From: Nitrospirota bacterium | GTDB taxonomy: Bacteria > Nitrospirota > Leptospirillia > Leptospirillales > Leptospirillaceae | Assembly: GCA_021827365.1 (NCBI GenBank) | Contig: JAKAWK010000002.1 | Coordinates: 1-48,321, forward strand | Length of the DNA: 48,321 nucleotides | Direction of reading: 5' to 3' | Shown: positions 35,763 to 46,478 of the stretch, piece after piece | How positions within the stretch are numbered: position 1 is the first letter of the stretch | How the letters are laid out: each line of letters opens with the position of its first letter | Program-made: the position numbers and the translations under genes | Notes under the pieces: generated by a model | The model's database searches: none | The model's input: only the letters and a program-made list of their open reading frames with translations | Told to the model about the DNA's origin: nothing

Positions 35763-37364
35763 TCAGGGAAGATGGCCGGCAATCAGATACTTCAGGGTTT
35801 CGTCATTGAGGATGATTCCGCCCCCGACGAGCGGAGAGGCCACACTGGCATTGAAGACGTTGTAATATCCCGCATTGAGCCAGATGTGGTTGAAGAGTGT
35901 ATAGGTCAGGAAAATCCGGGAATAGGGATTGGGGGTCATCGGATCATAGGTTCCGATATTGTACATGGTAAATGTCAGGAAGAGGTTCTTGAAAATCTGG
36001 TAGTCGGCCCCGACACCGAAGCTGTTCTGGATAAGGCCCGCCCTCACGTCGAAGTCGCCGAACTTTTCCCCGAACTCAACGCTGAACTTGATTCCCTGGG
36101 TTGTCCCCGTGATCTGCGTCGGCCCGGCCACATAATTTCCGTTGATCTGGGTATAGGGCGTTGTCTGCGTGTAGTAGGGATTGGTCGTGCTCACCACCTG
36201 GATGCGGTAAAACTTGTCCGACCTGGGATAGAGGTCGAGGGTGAAAAAACCTTCGGCGGTCCCGGCCCGGGGCATATAGAATCCCCGCATCCAGACGTTA
36301 AGTTCCATCCGGTCAGCCTTGTTGGTGACCCCTGAAAGCTTTTTGAGCGTTTTCGACAGGTTGTCGTAGACATCCGGATTGTTGACCAGCTTTCCGATCG
36401 TTCCCTGCCCTTCGTCGATTTTCTTCAGGATGCTGTTCAGATGGGCCAGAGACTGGTTGGCGTTGTCGTAGACGTCGTTCTTGTTGACCAGGGAGCCGAT
36501 GGTTCCGACCCCGTTGTCGATCTTGTTGGCGATGGAATCGACCTTGTTGAGGATATCCGGGGACTTTTTCTTGAGGCTCAAAGTAAAATCCCGAAGATTG
36601 GTGGTGAGCTCGTCCAGATGCTTGAGCGTCCGGCGAAGCTGCTCCTTTCCCTGGGGTGTCCCGATCGACCCCTTGAGCGAATTCGAGACGGCCTGGATGT
36701 CGTCCGCGATCTTGTTGAGCTTTTTCACGAGCCTGTTGACGCTGACGGTGTTTCCCGGAGCGGAGAGAGTCGCACCCGGAGTCAGCTCGCCGGACGGAGG
36801 GTCCGGAGGCCCGGCCTGGGTGGGGGCTGAGCCGGGCGGAGGAGGGGCCGGCTGCGGTCGGGAGGAAGAAGGAGAGGAGGGAGCGGCAGGAGCCGGGGAG
36901 CCGGCGGAGGAGCCTTCTTCGGCCCAGGCCCGGGCCGGGAAGTCGATTTCCCCGAAGATCCGCCGGAGAAGTCCGGGCGGCTCCCGGTCCCGGTCAGGAT
37001 CGAGCCGCGGCCTGACCCCCGATGGGCCGGGTTCAATTTCCACATACATCTTTCCCAGAAATCCGTTGGAAAAGATGACGGCCCGGGCATCGGCGGGTAT
37101 GACCACCTTCTTGGTGACCAGCATCCGGACCCGGGCCATGCCGTCGGAACCCAGGGTGATGGCATCGACCTCCCCCACCTTGACGCCCGCCACTTCCACG
37201 TCGGTTCCCTTTTCGAGGCCGTCCACGGAAGAAAATTTGGCGTAAAAGGCAAAGGAATGATCCGGCTTCAACTTGTGATGGCCAAGACGGAGGGACAGGA
37301 AGGCGATCACTCCCAGCGCGACCAGCACAAAAAAACCGAGCCGCGTTTCGGCGGACACTTTCAA
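35763..37364 (-). CDS. mlaD: MlaD/MCE-domain protein with helical repeats and C-terminal beta-rich (barrel-like) domain
   Basis: N-terminal TM + MCE (FYAKFSSVDGLEKGTDVEVAGVKVGEVDAITL); two GTIG[SK]LVN.xDVYDN repeats; Tyr/Phe-rich C-terminus GADYQIFKNLFLTFTMYNIGTYDP...FLTYTLFNHIWLNAGYYNVF. Confidence 0.9.
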   Translation of the reverse strand: MKVSAETRLGFFVLVALGVIAFLSLRLGHHKLKPDHSFAFYAKFSSVDGLEKGTDVEVAGVKVGEVDAITLGSDGMARVRMLVTKKVVIPADARAVIFSNGFLGKMYVEIEPGPSGVRPRLDPDRDREPPGLLRRIFGEIDFPARAWAEEGSSAGSPAPAAPSSPSSSRPQPAPPPPGSAPTQAGPPDPPSGELTPGATLSAPGNTVSVNRLVKKLNKIADDIQAVSNSLKGSIGTPQGKEQLRRTLKHLDELTTNLRDFTLSLKKKSPDILNKVDSIANKIDNGVGTIGSLVNKNDVYDNANQSLAHLNSILKKIDEGQGTIGKLVNNPDVYDNLSKTLKKLSGVTNKADRMELNVWMRGFYMPRAGTAEGFFTLDLYPRSDKFYRIQVVSTTNPYYTQTTPYTQINGNYVAGPTQITGTTQGIKFSVEFGEKFGDFDVRAGLIQNSFGVGADYQIFKNLFLTFTMYNIGTYDPMTPNPYSRIFLTYTLFNHIWLNAGYYNVFNASVASPLVGGGIILNDETLKYLIAGHLP

Positions 37365-37416
37365 TGAAGGGCTCCTTCAAATAAAAGGGGAGAATATCGG
37401 CCTGGCCCATTTCTCA

Positions 37417-38199
37417 TCACGGACCTGTCTCCTCGGCTATGACCGGGATCGGTCCCGATGTTTCTCCCCTGACGAATTGTCCGAGAACGGGATCCTCCGT
37501 CTCGCGGACCTCCCGGGGAGTGCCTGAAAAATGAATTTTCCCCTGGTAGAGGAAAAGGATCCTGTCCGCGATCCGAAATGCGCTGTTCATGTCATGCGTG
37601 ATGACAAGACTTGTCACATGAAGCTCCGCCTTCATCTTGAGGATCAGCTCATCGATCGAGCTTGCCAGAACCGGATCAAGGCCTGTGGTTGGCTCGTCAT
37701 AAAGAAGGATCTCGGGCTCCAGGGCAATGGCCCTGGCAATGCCGACCCTTTTTTTCATCCCTCCCGAAATTTCGGAGGGATATTTTTCTTCCACCCGGTT
37801 CAGTCCGACAAGCCGGATCTTTTCACGGGCAATCCGCTCGATCTCCACAGCGGAGAGATCCCTCCGGTGCATGGTCAGCCCAAAGGCCACGTTTTCAAGG
37901 CAGGTCATAGAGTCGAAAAGGGCCGATTCCTGGAAGACCATCCCCATCTTTTTCCGCACATCGTCCAGGGAGGCCCCCGAAAGGCCGACAATGGACTCTC
38001 CGTCAATCCGGATATCCCCGGAATCGGGAACAAGAAGACGCATGACATGTTTCAGAAGGACCGACTTTCCCTGGCCGGATCCACCGATAATACAATAAGT
38101 CTGGCCCCGGGGTACCTCAAAGGAGACATTCCGGAGGACCTCCTGGTTTCCGAAGCTTTTTGTGAGGTTCGATATGGTGATCGCCGACGGGGAGGACAT
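37417..38199 (-). CDS. mlaF: ABC transporter ATP-binding protein MlaF
   Basis: GGSGQGKSVLLKHVMRLL Walker A; EISGGMKKRVGIARAIALEPEILLYDEPTTGLDP. Confidence 0.95.
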   Translation of the reverse strand: MSSPSAITISNLTKSFGNQEVLRNVSFEVPRGQTYCIIGGSGQGKSVLLKHVMRLLVPDSGDIRIDGESIVGLSGASLDDVRKKMGMVFQESALFDSMTCLENVAFGLTMHRRDLSAVEIERIAREKIRLVGLNRVEEKYPSEISGGMKKRVGIARAIALEPEILLYDEPTTGLDPVLASSIDELILKMKAELHVTSLVITHDMNSAFRIADRILFLYQGKIHFSGTPREVRETEDPVLGQFVRGETSGPIPVIAEETGP

Positions 38200-38972
38200 C
38201 AGAAAAGCCATGCCGTCAGGAAATAGTCGACGACCAGAATGCTCATCGAGGCGCTGACCACAGCACTGGTCACGGCCCGCCCAACCCCCGCCGCACCTCC
38301 GGAGGCCACAAATCCTGTCCGGCAGGCCCACAGGGAAAGAATTCCCCCGAAAAAGACTGATTTCACGATCCCCGAAAGAAAATCATGAAGTTCGACGTAG
38401 TGGCGTATCTCCTGAAAATAAAGATGGGGAGAAAGGCCCAGGAGATTGACAGAGACAAAGTACCCTCCCCCGATCCCTATGAGATCGGCCAGGGCTGTCA
38501 GAAGGGGAAGGGCCACAAGGGAGGCATAGAAACGCGGCGTGACCAGGTAGTCAACCGGGTTTACGGCAAGACTTTCCAGGGCGTCGATCTGCTCGCTCAC
38601 GCGCATGCTTCCTAGCTCTGCTGCCATCGCCGAACCGGACCGCCCTGTCACCATAAGGCTTGTGATGACGGGACCGAGCTCCCGGGTCATCGACAAGGTC
38701 ACCACCGCTCCCACAAGACCCTCGGCATTGAACTTCCGGAATCCGATCCAGGCCTGGAGGGCAAGCACCATCCCTGTAAAAAAAGCCGTGACTCCGACAA
38801 CGGCCGTCGAATCCGCCCCGATCTTCAAAAGCTGCTCAAGAAAGTTCCGAAACAGGAAGGCTGGCCGGAAGAGCCCGAGAAGTCCTCGCACACCCATGAT
38901 GAAGAGAGCCCCGGCCGCCTCCAGGATCCGGCCGGCCAAGTCAGAAATCATTTTGGAGAAACCTTGAAGCAT
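38199..38972 (-). CDS. mlaE: ABC transporter permease MlaE
   Basis: MTRELGPVITSLMVTGRSGSAMAAELGSMRVSEQIDALESLAVNPVDYLVTPR. Confidence 0.95.
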   Translation of the reverse strand: MLQGFSKMISDLAGRILEAAGALFIMGVRGLLGLFRPAFLFRNFLEQLLKIGADSTAVVGVTAFFTGMVLALQAWIGFRKFNAEGLVGAVVTLSMTRELGPVITSLMVTGRSGSAMAAELGSMRVSEQIDALESLAVNPVDYLVTPRFYASLVALPLLTALADLIGIGGGYFVSVNLLGLSPHLYFQEIRHYVELHDFLSGIVKSVFFGGILSLWACRTGFVASGGAAGVGRAVTSAVVSASMSILVVDYFLTAWLF

Positions 38973-40164
38973 CGCCGACAAACCTCCTGTCCGCCCGGTG
39001 GCCGAGAAGGCAGAGCACCTCGTAGGGAATGGTCCCCGTCCACCGGGCAATCTGATCCACGGTCAGGGATTCAGGTTCCTTGGGATCGATGATGCTGACC
39101 CATTCCCCGATCTCCACGGGCCGCGGGAGATCCGTCAGGTCAACGGCGACCATGTCCATGCAGACCCGCCCGGCAAATGGGACCTTCCGGCCGTCGATCA
39201 CTCCCCACCCGCGACCGGAGAGAGCCCGTGGCAGGCCATCGGCATATCCCATGCCAAGGATTCCCAGCCGACTGTCCCGGGACAGGACTTCCGTTCTTCC
39301 GTAGGAGACGGAATGGCCTTTCGGGAGATTCCGAAGGGAGAGCAGCCGGGCTTCTACGGTAAGGACTGGGGATATCTCATCCCACCCGGGAAGATCGCTG
39401 ATGGGAAGATGACCATAGAGCATCAATCCGGGTCTGGCCCAGAATGTGAGAGTCTTTCCCGAAGACCTTGGGGTCGGGAAGGAGACAAGTCCTTGCATGA
39501 CCCCTCCGCTGTTGGCCATGTGAATGTCCGACAGGCTGGAGAGCGCCGGATGGGAAAGACTGGAAAGGACACACTCCTGAAAGAGTTTGAGACAGTCTTC
39601 CGTATCCTTCCGGTCCTCGGAAAGGGGAAAATGGGTCATGATCCCCGTTATTCTCCCCTGGGGAATCCGGAGCATCCGGTCAAGGACTTGAGGGATCTCG
39701 GGAGGGAGAAAGCCAAGACGCCCCATCCCGGAGTCGATCTTGAGGTGGAGGTCCAGGGGGTCCCTGGCCGGAGAAAAGGCTTCAAGAAGACGGATTTGGT
39801 CCCGATGGTGGAGGACAGGGGTGAGTTTTTCCCGAAAACAGAGTGTCAGTTCCTTCCCGGAAAACCCTCCGAGAAGGATGATCGTCCCGGAATACCCTCC
39901 CCGCCTGAGAGAGAGGGCTTCATCCGTCCCCATGACTGCCACGCGGTTGATGCCGATTGAGGAGAGGGCAGTCATGACAGGAAGAAGTCCGTGGCCATAG
40001 GCATTGGCCTTGATGACCGGAAGGAGCCCCTCGTTCTTTCCGAGGCGATGGATCACCCTTTGGACATTCCGGAGAAACTGGTCCAGATCAACGGTGACAC
40101 GGGTCCGGCCCTCCGGAAACCCCGGATCCGGGATGGATTGCGGCGTGGGGTCCCGAGGTTTCAT
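38941..40164 (-). CDS. alr: Alanine racemase
   Basis: VIKANAYGHGLLPV PLP lysine motif; LHLKIDSGMGRLGF; VCMDMVAVDLTD. Confidence 0.96.
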   Translation of the reverse strand: MKPRDPTPQSIPDPGFPEGRTRVTVDLDQFLRNVQRVIHRLGKNEGLLPVIKANAYGHGLLPVMTALSSIGINRVAVMGTDEALSLRRGGYSGTIILLGGFSGKELTLCFREKLTPVLHHRDQIRLLEAFSPARDPLDLHLKIDSGMGRLGFLPPEIPQVLDRMLRIPQGRITGIMTHFPLSEDRKDTEDCLKLFQECVLSSLSHPALSSLSDIHMANSGGVMQGLVSFPTPRSSGKTLTFWARPGLMLYGHLPISDLPGWDEISPVLTVEARLLSLRNLPKGHSVSYGRTEVLSRDSRLGILGMGYADGLPRALSGRGWGVIDGRKVPFAGRVCMDMVAVDLTDLPRPVEIGEWVSIIDPKEPESLTVDQIARWTGTIPYEVLCLLGHRADRRFVGDASRFLQNDF

Positions 40165-40168
40165 GGGG

Positions 40169-40723
40169 TCAGGTCGTCAGGATCTCCTGCTCCTTCTTCC
40201 GGGCATGTTCGTCGACCTTGGCCCCCGCTCCGTCGACAAGCTTCTGGACTTCATCCTGAAGGCGCTTCACCCGGTCCTCCTGGATCAGGCCTTCCTTGTG
40301 CTTCTTTTTGATATCCTCGTTCGCATCCCGCCGGATGTTTCGCAAGGAAACCTTCGCATCCTCGGCCATTTTCTTCAGAAGCTTGACCATCTCCTTGCGA
40401 CGTTCCTCGGTCATTGGCGGAACGACGATCCTGACGGCCTTTCCGTCATTCTGTGGAGTCAGCCCCAGATTGGCCGCCATGATGGCCTTTTCGATATCTC
40501 CGATGAGCTTTGTCTCCCAGGGGGTGATGGTGATCATCCTGTTGTCGACGATGTTCAGGGCCGCCACCTTGTCGAGGGAGACTTGGTTCCCGTAATAGTC
40601 CACCCGGATATGTTCGATGAGGGAGAGCGACGGCCGCCCTGTTCTCAGGGTCTGGATCTCCTTGCGGAAATGGTCCACCGCATGGTCCATTTTCTCCGAA
40701 AATCCCTTAAGTTCCGCATCCAT
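40169..40723 (-). CDS. frr: Ribosome recycling factor
   Basis: 184 aa; LRTGRPSLSLIEHIRVDYYGNQVSLDKVAAL; RRDANEDIKKKHKEGLIQED. Confidence 0.98.
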   Translation of the reverse strand: MDAELKGFSEKMDHAVDHFRKEIQTLRTGRPSLSLIEHIRVDYYGNQVSLDKVAALNIVDNRMITITPWETKLIGDIEKAIMAANLGLTPQNDGKAVRIVVPPMTEERRKEMVKLLKKMAEDAKVSLRNIRRDANEDIKKKHKEGLIQEDRVKRLQDEVQKLVDGAGAKVDEHARKKEQEILTT

Positions 40724-40754
40724 TTAAGCCTCCCGTTCCGCAACACCGGATATT

Positions 40755-42058
<1,304 letters not shown>

Positions 42059-42159
42059 CTTGTTTCCTTCCTCCGTCTCTATCCGTCTGGCATTCTTCAC
42101 TGGGCTCAAGGCATGACCGGCTGCGGAGAAGGGAGGAGATCTTCCTCTCCCTTCCCCCT

Positions 42160-42936
42160 CTATTTCTCTCCGGATTCTCCGGCCGAGAAGGCCTGCTCAA
42201 GCTCAGAGGCGACCGCCGGAGATTCAGGCGCCACCGCCTTGCCGGATGAGCGGCGGGACAACCCCCCCTCGATCACGGCGTCGGCTATGCCTTCAGCCAT
42301 GAGCCGGATGGAGCGGATTGCGTCATCGTTGGCCGGAATCGGAAAATCGATCAGGTCCGGGTCGCAGTTCGTATCCACCATCGCCACCACCGGAATTCCG
42401 AGCCGGTTGGCTTCGTGAATGGCGATATGCTCTTTTTTGGGATCCACCACAAAAATGGCCCCGGGAAGCTGTCCCATCCCGCGAATTCCCGACAGGGTCG
42501 ATCGCAGCTTGGACTCCTCCTTTTCGATCTGGGCCACTTCTTTTTTGGGTAGACGGGCCCACTGGTCACTTTCCTTCATCGCTTCGATTTTCTTCAGACG
42601 CTCGACGGATTTGCGGATCGTCTGGTGGTTTGTCAGCATGCCGCCCAGCCAACGATGGGTGACATGGAACATTCCGCAACGTTCCGCCTCCTCTTCGATG
42701 ATCGATTGGGCCTGTTTCTTGGTGGCGATGAAAAGGACCGACTTCCCTTCTCCCACGACATTCCTGATAAATCGCGTGGCCTGACGATAGCGCCGTGTCG
42801 TCTGCTGAAGATCGATGATGTAGATTCCGTTTCTCTCTCCGTAAATGAACCGCTTCATCTTCGGGTTCCACCGCTTGGTCTGGTGTCCGAAATGGACGCC
42901 GGCGTCGAGAAGCTCCTTGATTGTCACATTCTTCAT
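42160..42936 (-). CDS. rpsB: 30S ribosomal protein S2
   Basis: [54 protein letters not shown]. Confidence 0.99.
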   Translation of the reverse strand: MKNVTIKELLDAGVHFGHQTKRWNPKMKRFIYGERNGIYIIDLQQTTRRYRQATRFIRNVVGEGKSVLFIATKKQAQSIIEEEAERCGMFHVTHRWLGGMLTNHQTIRKSVERLKKIEAMKESDQWARLPKKEVAQIEKEESKLRSTLSGIRGMGQLPGAIFVVDPKKEHIAIHEANRLGIPVVAMVDTNCDPDLIDFPIPANDDAIRSIRLMAEGIADAVIEGGLSRRSSGKAVAPESPAVASELEQAFSAGESGEK

Positions 42937-43223
42937 TCCTGTCTCCTGATCTGTGGGTTAACCTTTGCGAACCGTTCCCGCCGCCCAGGCCGGCGACAAA
43001 AAACGCCTTTGCGGACCCGTGGGATTTCCGGATGAATTCCGCGATTCGCTGCAGTATTTGTTATTGGACCGATGTCGGCCGAAGGCCGAGGTCTGGTCCC
43101 GCCATAAACCCGCTCCAGTCCGGAGGGGCTGTCATGGCTGAACCTGAAGTGAAGAAAAAGGTCGCCACTTCTCTTCATAAAAACGTTTTTTTATACCACA
43201 ATGGGGAAATAAATACAATTTTC

Positions 43224-44441
43224 CTAAGTTCTTCCTTTATACCCGGCATTGATCCGGACATAGTCGAGCGAGAGATCGGTCGTCCAGTATTCGGCCTCCA
43301 TGGAGCCTTGGCCCAGCATGACACGAAGGGTAATTTCCTTCCCTTTCATGACTTCGAGAGCCTTTTCCTCCTGGAGGGGTCCCAGGCCTACCCCCTTGTG
43401 CACCAGGGCGACAGGCCCCATAAAAATATCGATCCGTTCCTCGAAGACCCTGACTCCGGAATTGCCGATCGCGACCATGATTCTTCCCCAGTTCACATCC
43501 TCACCGAAGAAGGCTGTCTTGACGAGAAGGGACCGGGATATTGACTGGGCCACCCTCCGCGCATCACCCCGGGATCTGGCCCCCGAAACCTGGATCCTGA
43601 TGATCTTTGTGACACCCTCCCCATCCCTGACAAGCTGGTCCCGGAGGGATTCGCACACGGAGAGAAGAAGGGAGAAAAACTCCTGAAACTCGGGGGAATT
43701 TCTGGTGACTCGCGTATTTTCGGCCAGACCGCTCGCCATGATCAGGGCCGTATCATTGGTGCTCGTATCCCCGTCGACCGTCAGGGCATTGAAGGTCTTT
43801 TCCGAAGCCTGGAGCAGGGCGCTTTTAAGGGCCTCCTTTTCCACAGAAGCGTCGGTCGTCAGAAATACGAGAAGAGTCGCCATCTGGGGATGGATCATTC
43901 CCACTCCCTTGGCAATTCCCCCGATCCTGACGGTCCGTCCCCCTACAATTCCTTCGGTCTGGGCCGATTTTGACCTGGTGTCGGTTGTCATGATCGCCTG
44001 GGCGCAGGCTTCATGACCGAAAGGACTGGATTGTTTAACCAGGACGGGGAGAGAAGCCAGGATCGCTTCCATGTTGAGCGGACGACCGATCACTCCTGTC
44101 GACGCCATAAGGATCTTCCTGGGATCGCATCCCAGATGGACCGAGAGCTTTTCCGAAATCAGGAAGGCATCCTTCTCGCCCTGCTCCCCGTTACAGGCAT
44201 TGGCATTCCCGCTGTTCACGATGACCGCCCGGATCCCTGCCCCCCGGACCCGGCGCTGGGAGATTCGGACGGCCGGAGCCTTGATCTGGTTTGTTGTGAA
44301 GACCCCGGCGGCCAGGCATTCCGTTTCACAAAGGATCAGGGCGAGATCCGGCTTTCCGTTCTTTTTCACGCCGGAATAGAGGCCTCCGGCAGAAAATCCC
44401 TTCGGATAGGTGATTCCCCCCGCCATTTTTTTTCTGGACAT
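43224..44441 (-). CDS. argJ: Bifunctional ornithine acetyltransferase/N-acetylglutamate synthase
   Basis: [29 protein letters not shown] (conserved T cleavage region); [10 protein letters not shown]. Confidence 0.97.
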   Translation of the reverse strand: MSRKKMAGGITYPKGFSAGGLYSGVKKNGKPDLALILCETECLAAGVFTTNQIKAPAVRISQRRVRGAGIRAVIVNSGNANACNGEQGEKDAFLISEKLSVHLGCDPRKILMASTGVIGRPLNMEAILASLPVLVKQSSPFGHEACAQAIMTTDTRSKSAQTEGIVGGRTVRIGGIAKGVGMIHPQMATLLVFLTTDASVEKEALKSALLQASEKTFNALTVDGDTSTNDTALIMASGLAENTRVTRNSPEFQEFFSLLLSVCESLRDQLVRDGEGVTKIIRIQVSGARSRGDARRVAQSISRSLLVKTAFFGEDVNWGRIMVAIGNSGVRVFEERIDIFMGPVALVHKGVGLGPLQEEKALEVMKGKEITLRVMLGQGSMEAEYWTTDLSLDYVRINAGYKGRT

Positions 44442-44473
44442 GACGTCTTTCCCATGATGGTTTGTGTTTTAGA

Positions 44474-45520
44474 CTAGGGGAAAATGGCTTCCTGCCTCAA
44501 TCCGTCCATTTCATTAAACCCAAAGATGCGGTTCATCGACTGGATGGCCTGACCGGCCGCCCCCCGAACGAGATTGTCGATGGCCGTCAGGACGACGAGA
44601 CGATCTTCCCGGACCTTGGCGTGGATGTGCACATTGTTGGTGCCCCGGACACCCATCGTATTGGGAGGAGAGGCCACCCTTCTCACAAAAGGACTGTCCC
44701 GGTAACTTTCATCAATCATCCGGTCCGCGTCCTCCTGGGAACAGCGACCCTCCATCACCATGTAGATCGTCGACAGAATTCCCCGGTTGAACGGCAAAAG
44801 GTGGGGAACAAAGGTGACCCGTCCCCCTCCCATTCCCTCCATGGCCTGCTCCATCTCGGGAACATGCCTGTGGTCGAGGAGCTTGTAGGCCAGAACACCT
44901 TCTGAAATTTCGGGAAAATGCGTCTCCAGGGTGAGACCTCTTCCGGCGCCCGTGATCCCAGACTTTCCGTCGACAAAGATCATGTCCCTTTTGATCCGTC
45001 CACGATGGAGAAAGGGGAGGATTCCCAGGAGGGCTCCCGTGGGAAAGCAGCCCGGGCAGGAGACGAGCCGATCTCTGGCAAGGGAGTTTCCTGACCATTC
45101 AGGAAGAGCATAGACTGCCCGGGAGAGACCTTCCGGAAACCCGTGGTCGATTCCGTAAACCTTCCGGTAGAGAGCCGGATCCCGAAGACGATAGTCCGGC
45201 CCCAGATCGATGACAACGGTTCCCTGTTCAAGGTATCGGGGAACCAGGCCAAAGCTTTGCCCGGCAGGGAGGGCGAAAAATACGACATCCACATCGGTCC
45301 AGAGGGGAGATTCCGAAGCCTTTTCCAGAATGGCGGACGACGTGAGGTGGGGAAATAGATCCCTGAGAGAAACTCCCGCCCTGGACTCTCCTGCCAAACG
45401 GACGACCTCCGTTTCAGGATGCGAGACCAGGAGACGGACAAGCTCTGCTCCGGCATATCCGGAGGCGCCGACAATTCCGACGCGAATCTTTTTCCCTTGC
45501 TGGTCTTTTTCTTTCGTCAT
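44474..45520 (-). CDS. argC: N-acetyl-gamma-glutamyl-phosphate reductase
   Basis: RVGIVGASGYAGAELVRLLVSHPE; LVSCPGCFPTGALLGILP; GVRGTNNVHIHAKV. Confidence 0.98.
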   Translation of the reverse strand: MTKEKDQQGKKIRVGIVGASGYAGAELVRLLVSHPETEVVRLAGESRAGVSLRDLFPHLTSSAILEKASESPLWTDVDVVFFALPAGQSFGLVPRYLEQGTVVIDLGPDYRLRDPALYRKVYGIDHGFPEGLSRAVYALPEWSGNSLARDRLVSCPGCFPTGALLGILPFLHRGRIKRDMIFVDGKSGITGAGRGLTLETHFPEISEGVLAYKLLDHRHVPEMEQAMEGMGGGRVTFVPHLLPFNRGILSTIYMVMEGRCSQEDADRMIDESYRDSPFVRRVASPPNTMGVRGTNNVHIHAKVREDRLVVLTAIDNLVRGAAGQAIQSMNRIFGFNEMDGLRQEAIFP

Positions 45521-45540
45521 TTCTCTCCAGTTTCAGCACG

Positions 45541-45568
45541 AAAAAAGGGGAGACCGAGGTCTCCCCTT
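45541..45568 (-). terminator. Rho-independent terminator downstream of rplM-rpsI
   Basis: Minus strand GGGGAGACC-TC-GGTCTCCCC followed by TTTTTT; 9-bp perfect stem plus U-tract, between rpsI and argC. Confidence 0.92.
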
Positions 45569-45591
45569 CATATCGGGACACACTCCAGAGA

Positions 45592-46002
45592 TTAGCGCTT
45601 GGAAAACTGGAAACGCTTTCTGGCACCCTTTTGTCCGAATTTCTTTCTTTCCTTGACCCTAGCGTCGCGGGTGAGGAAGCCTTCCTTTTTCAGGGATTCC
45701 CGAAACTCCGGGTTTATTTCGAGCAGGGCCCGGGAAATTCCATGCCGGATGGCTTCGGCCTGTCCGGTCAAACCGCCTCCGGTGACCTTGGCAAAGACAT
45801 CGAGTTTCCCGGCCATATTCGTAAGCTCGATGGGAGCCTTCACCTGAGTGGTCCACAAGGTCCTCGGGAAGTATTCTTCGAGGGGTCTATCATTGACCTG
45901 AATCAGACCCGTACCGCTCTGGACGCGCACGCGGGCGATGGCGGTCTTACGCTTTCCGGTCGCAGAACCCCGTCCATCCTCATTCGGTTCTCTCTCCATC
46001 AA
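45592..46002 (-). CDS. rpsI: 30S ribosomal protein S9
   Basis: [32 protein letters not shown]-terminal [17 protein letters not shown]. Confidence 0.99.
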   Translation of the reverse strand: MMEREPNEDGRGSATGKRKTAIARVRVQSGTGLIQVNDRPLEEYFPRTLWTTQVKAPIELTNMAGKLDVFAKVTGGGLTGQAEAIRHGISRALLEINPEFRESLKKEGFLTRDARVKERKKFGQKGARKRFQFSKR

Positions 46003-46445
46003 CGACCTCCTAATGCGTAGACTTCGGGATTCTGGGCCTGGTGGGGATGCGATTCCTCGGCATAGACCTTGAGGCGGCTCATGAACTGGTTGGAAAGCTT
46101 GTTTTTTGGAAGCATTCCCTTCACGGCGTGAATGACAAGATGCTCAGGGTTCCGGGAGCGGACTTCCTTGGCGGTGGCGGACTTGAATCCTCCGGGATAC
46201 CCGCTGTGCCGGTAATACATTTTCTGGCTCCACTTTTTTCCTGTGAAGGCGACCTTGGCCGCATTGATCACGATGACAAAATCCCCTGCATCCTGATGCG
46301 GGGTAAAGAAAACCTTGTTCTTGCCCCTCAGAAGAAGCGCGACGGCCGTGGAGAGCCTTCCGACGGTCTGACCGTCGGCATCCACGACATACCACTTTTT
46401 CTGGGAGAGTTCTTCAGCGGTTGCAATTCGTGTCACTTTTTCCAT
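45999..46445 (-). CDS. rplM: 50S ribosomal protein L13
   Basis: [52 protein letters not shown]. Confidence 0.99.
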   Translation of the reverse strand: MEKVTRIATAEELSQKKWYVVDADGQTVGRLSTAVALLLRGKNKVFFTPHQDAGDFVIVINAAKVAFTGKKWSQKMYYRHSGYPGGFKSATAKEVRSRNPEHLVIHAVKGMLPKNKLSNQFMSRLKVYAEESHPHQAQNPEVYALGGR

Positions 46446-46478
46446 TGCCTGAAAATCTCCTTCAGATTCGGGTCGGCT

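Noticed and set aside
43129-43544. Plus-strand [31 protein letters not shown]... reading frame between rpsB and argJ
   Set aside because: It runs antisense into argJ with a non-protein-like composition afterwards; start context weak.
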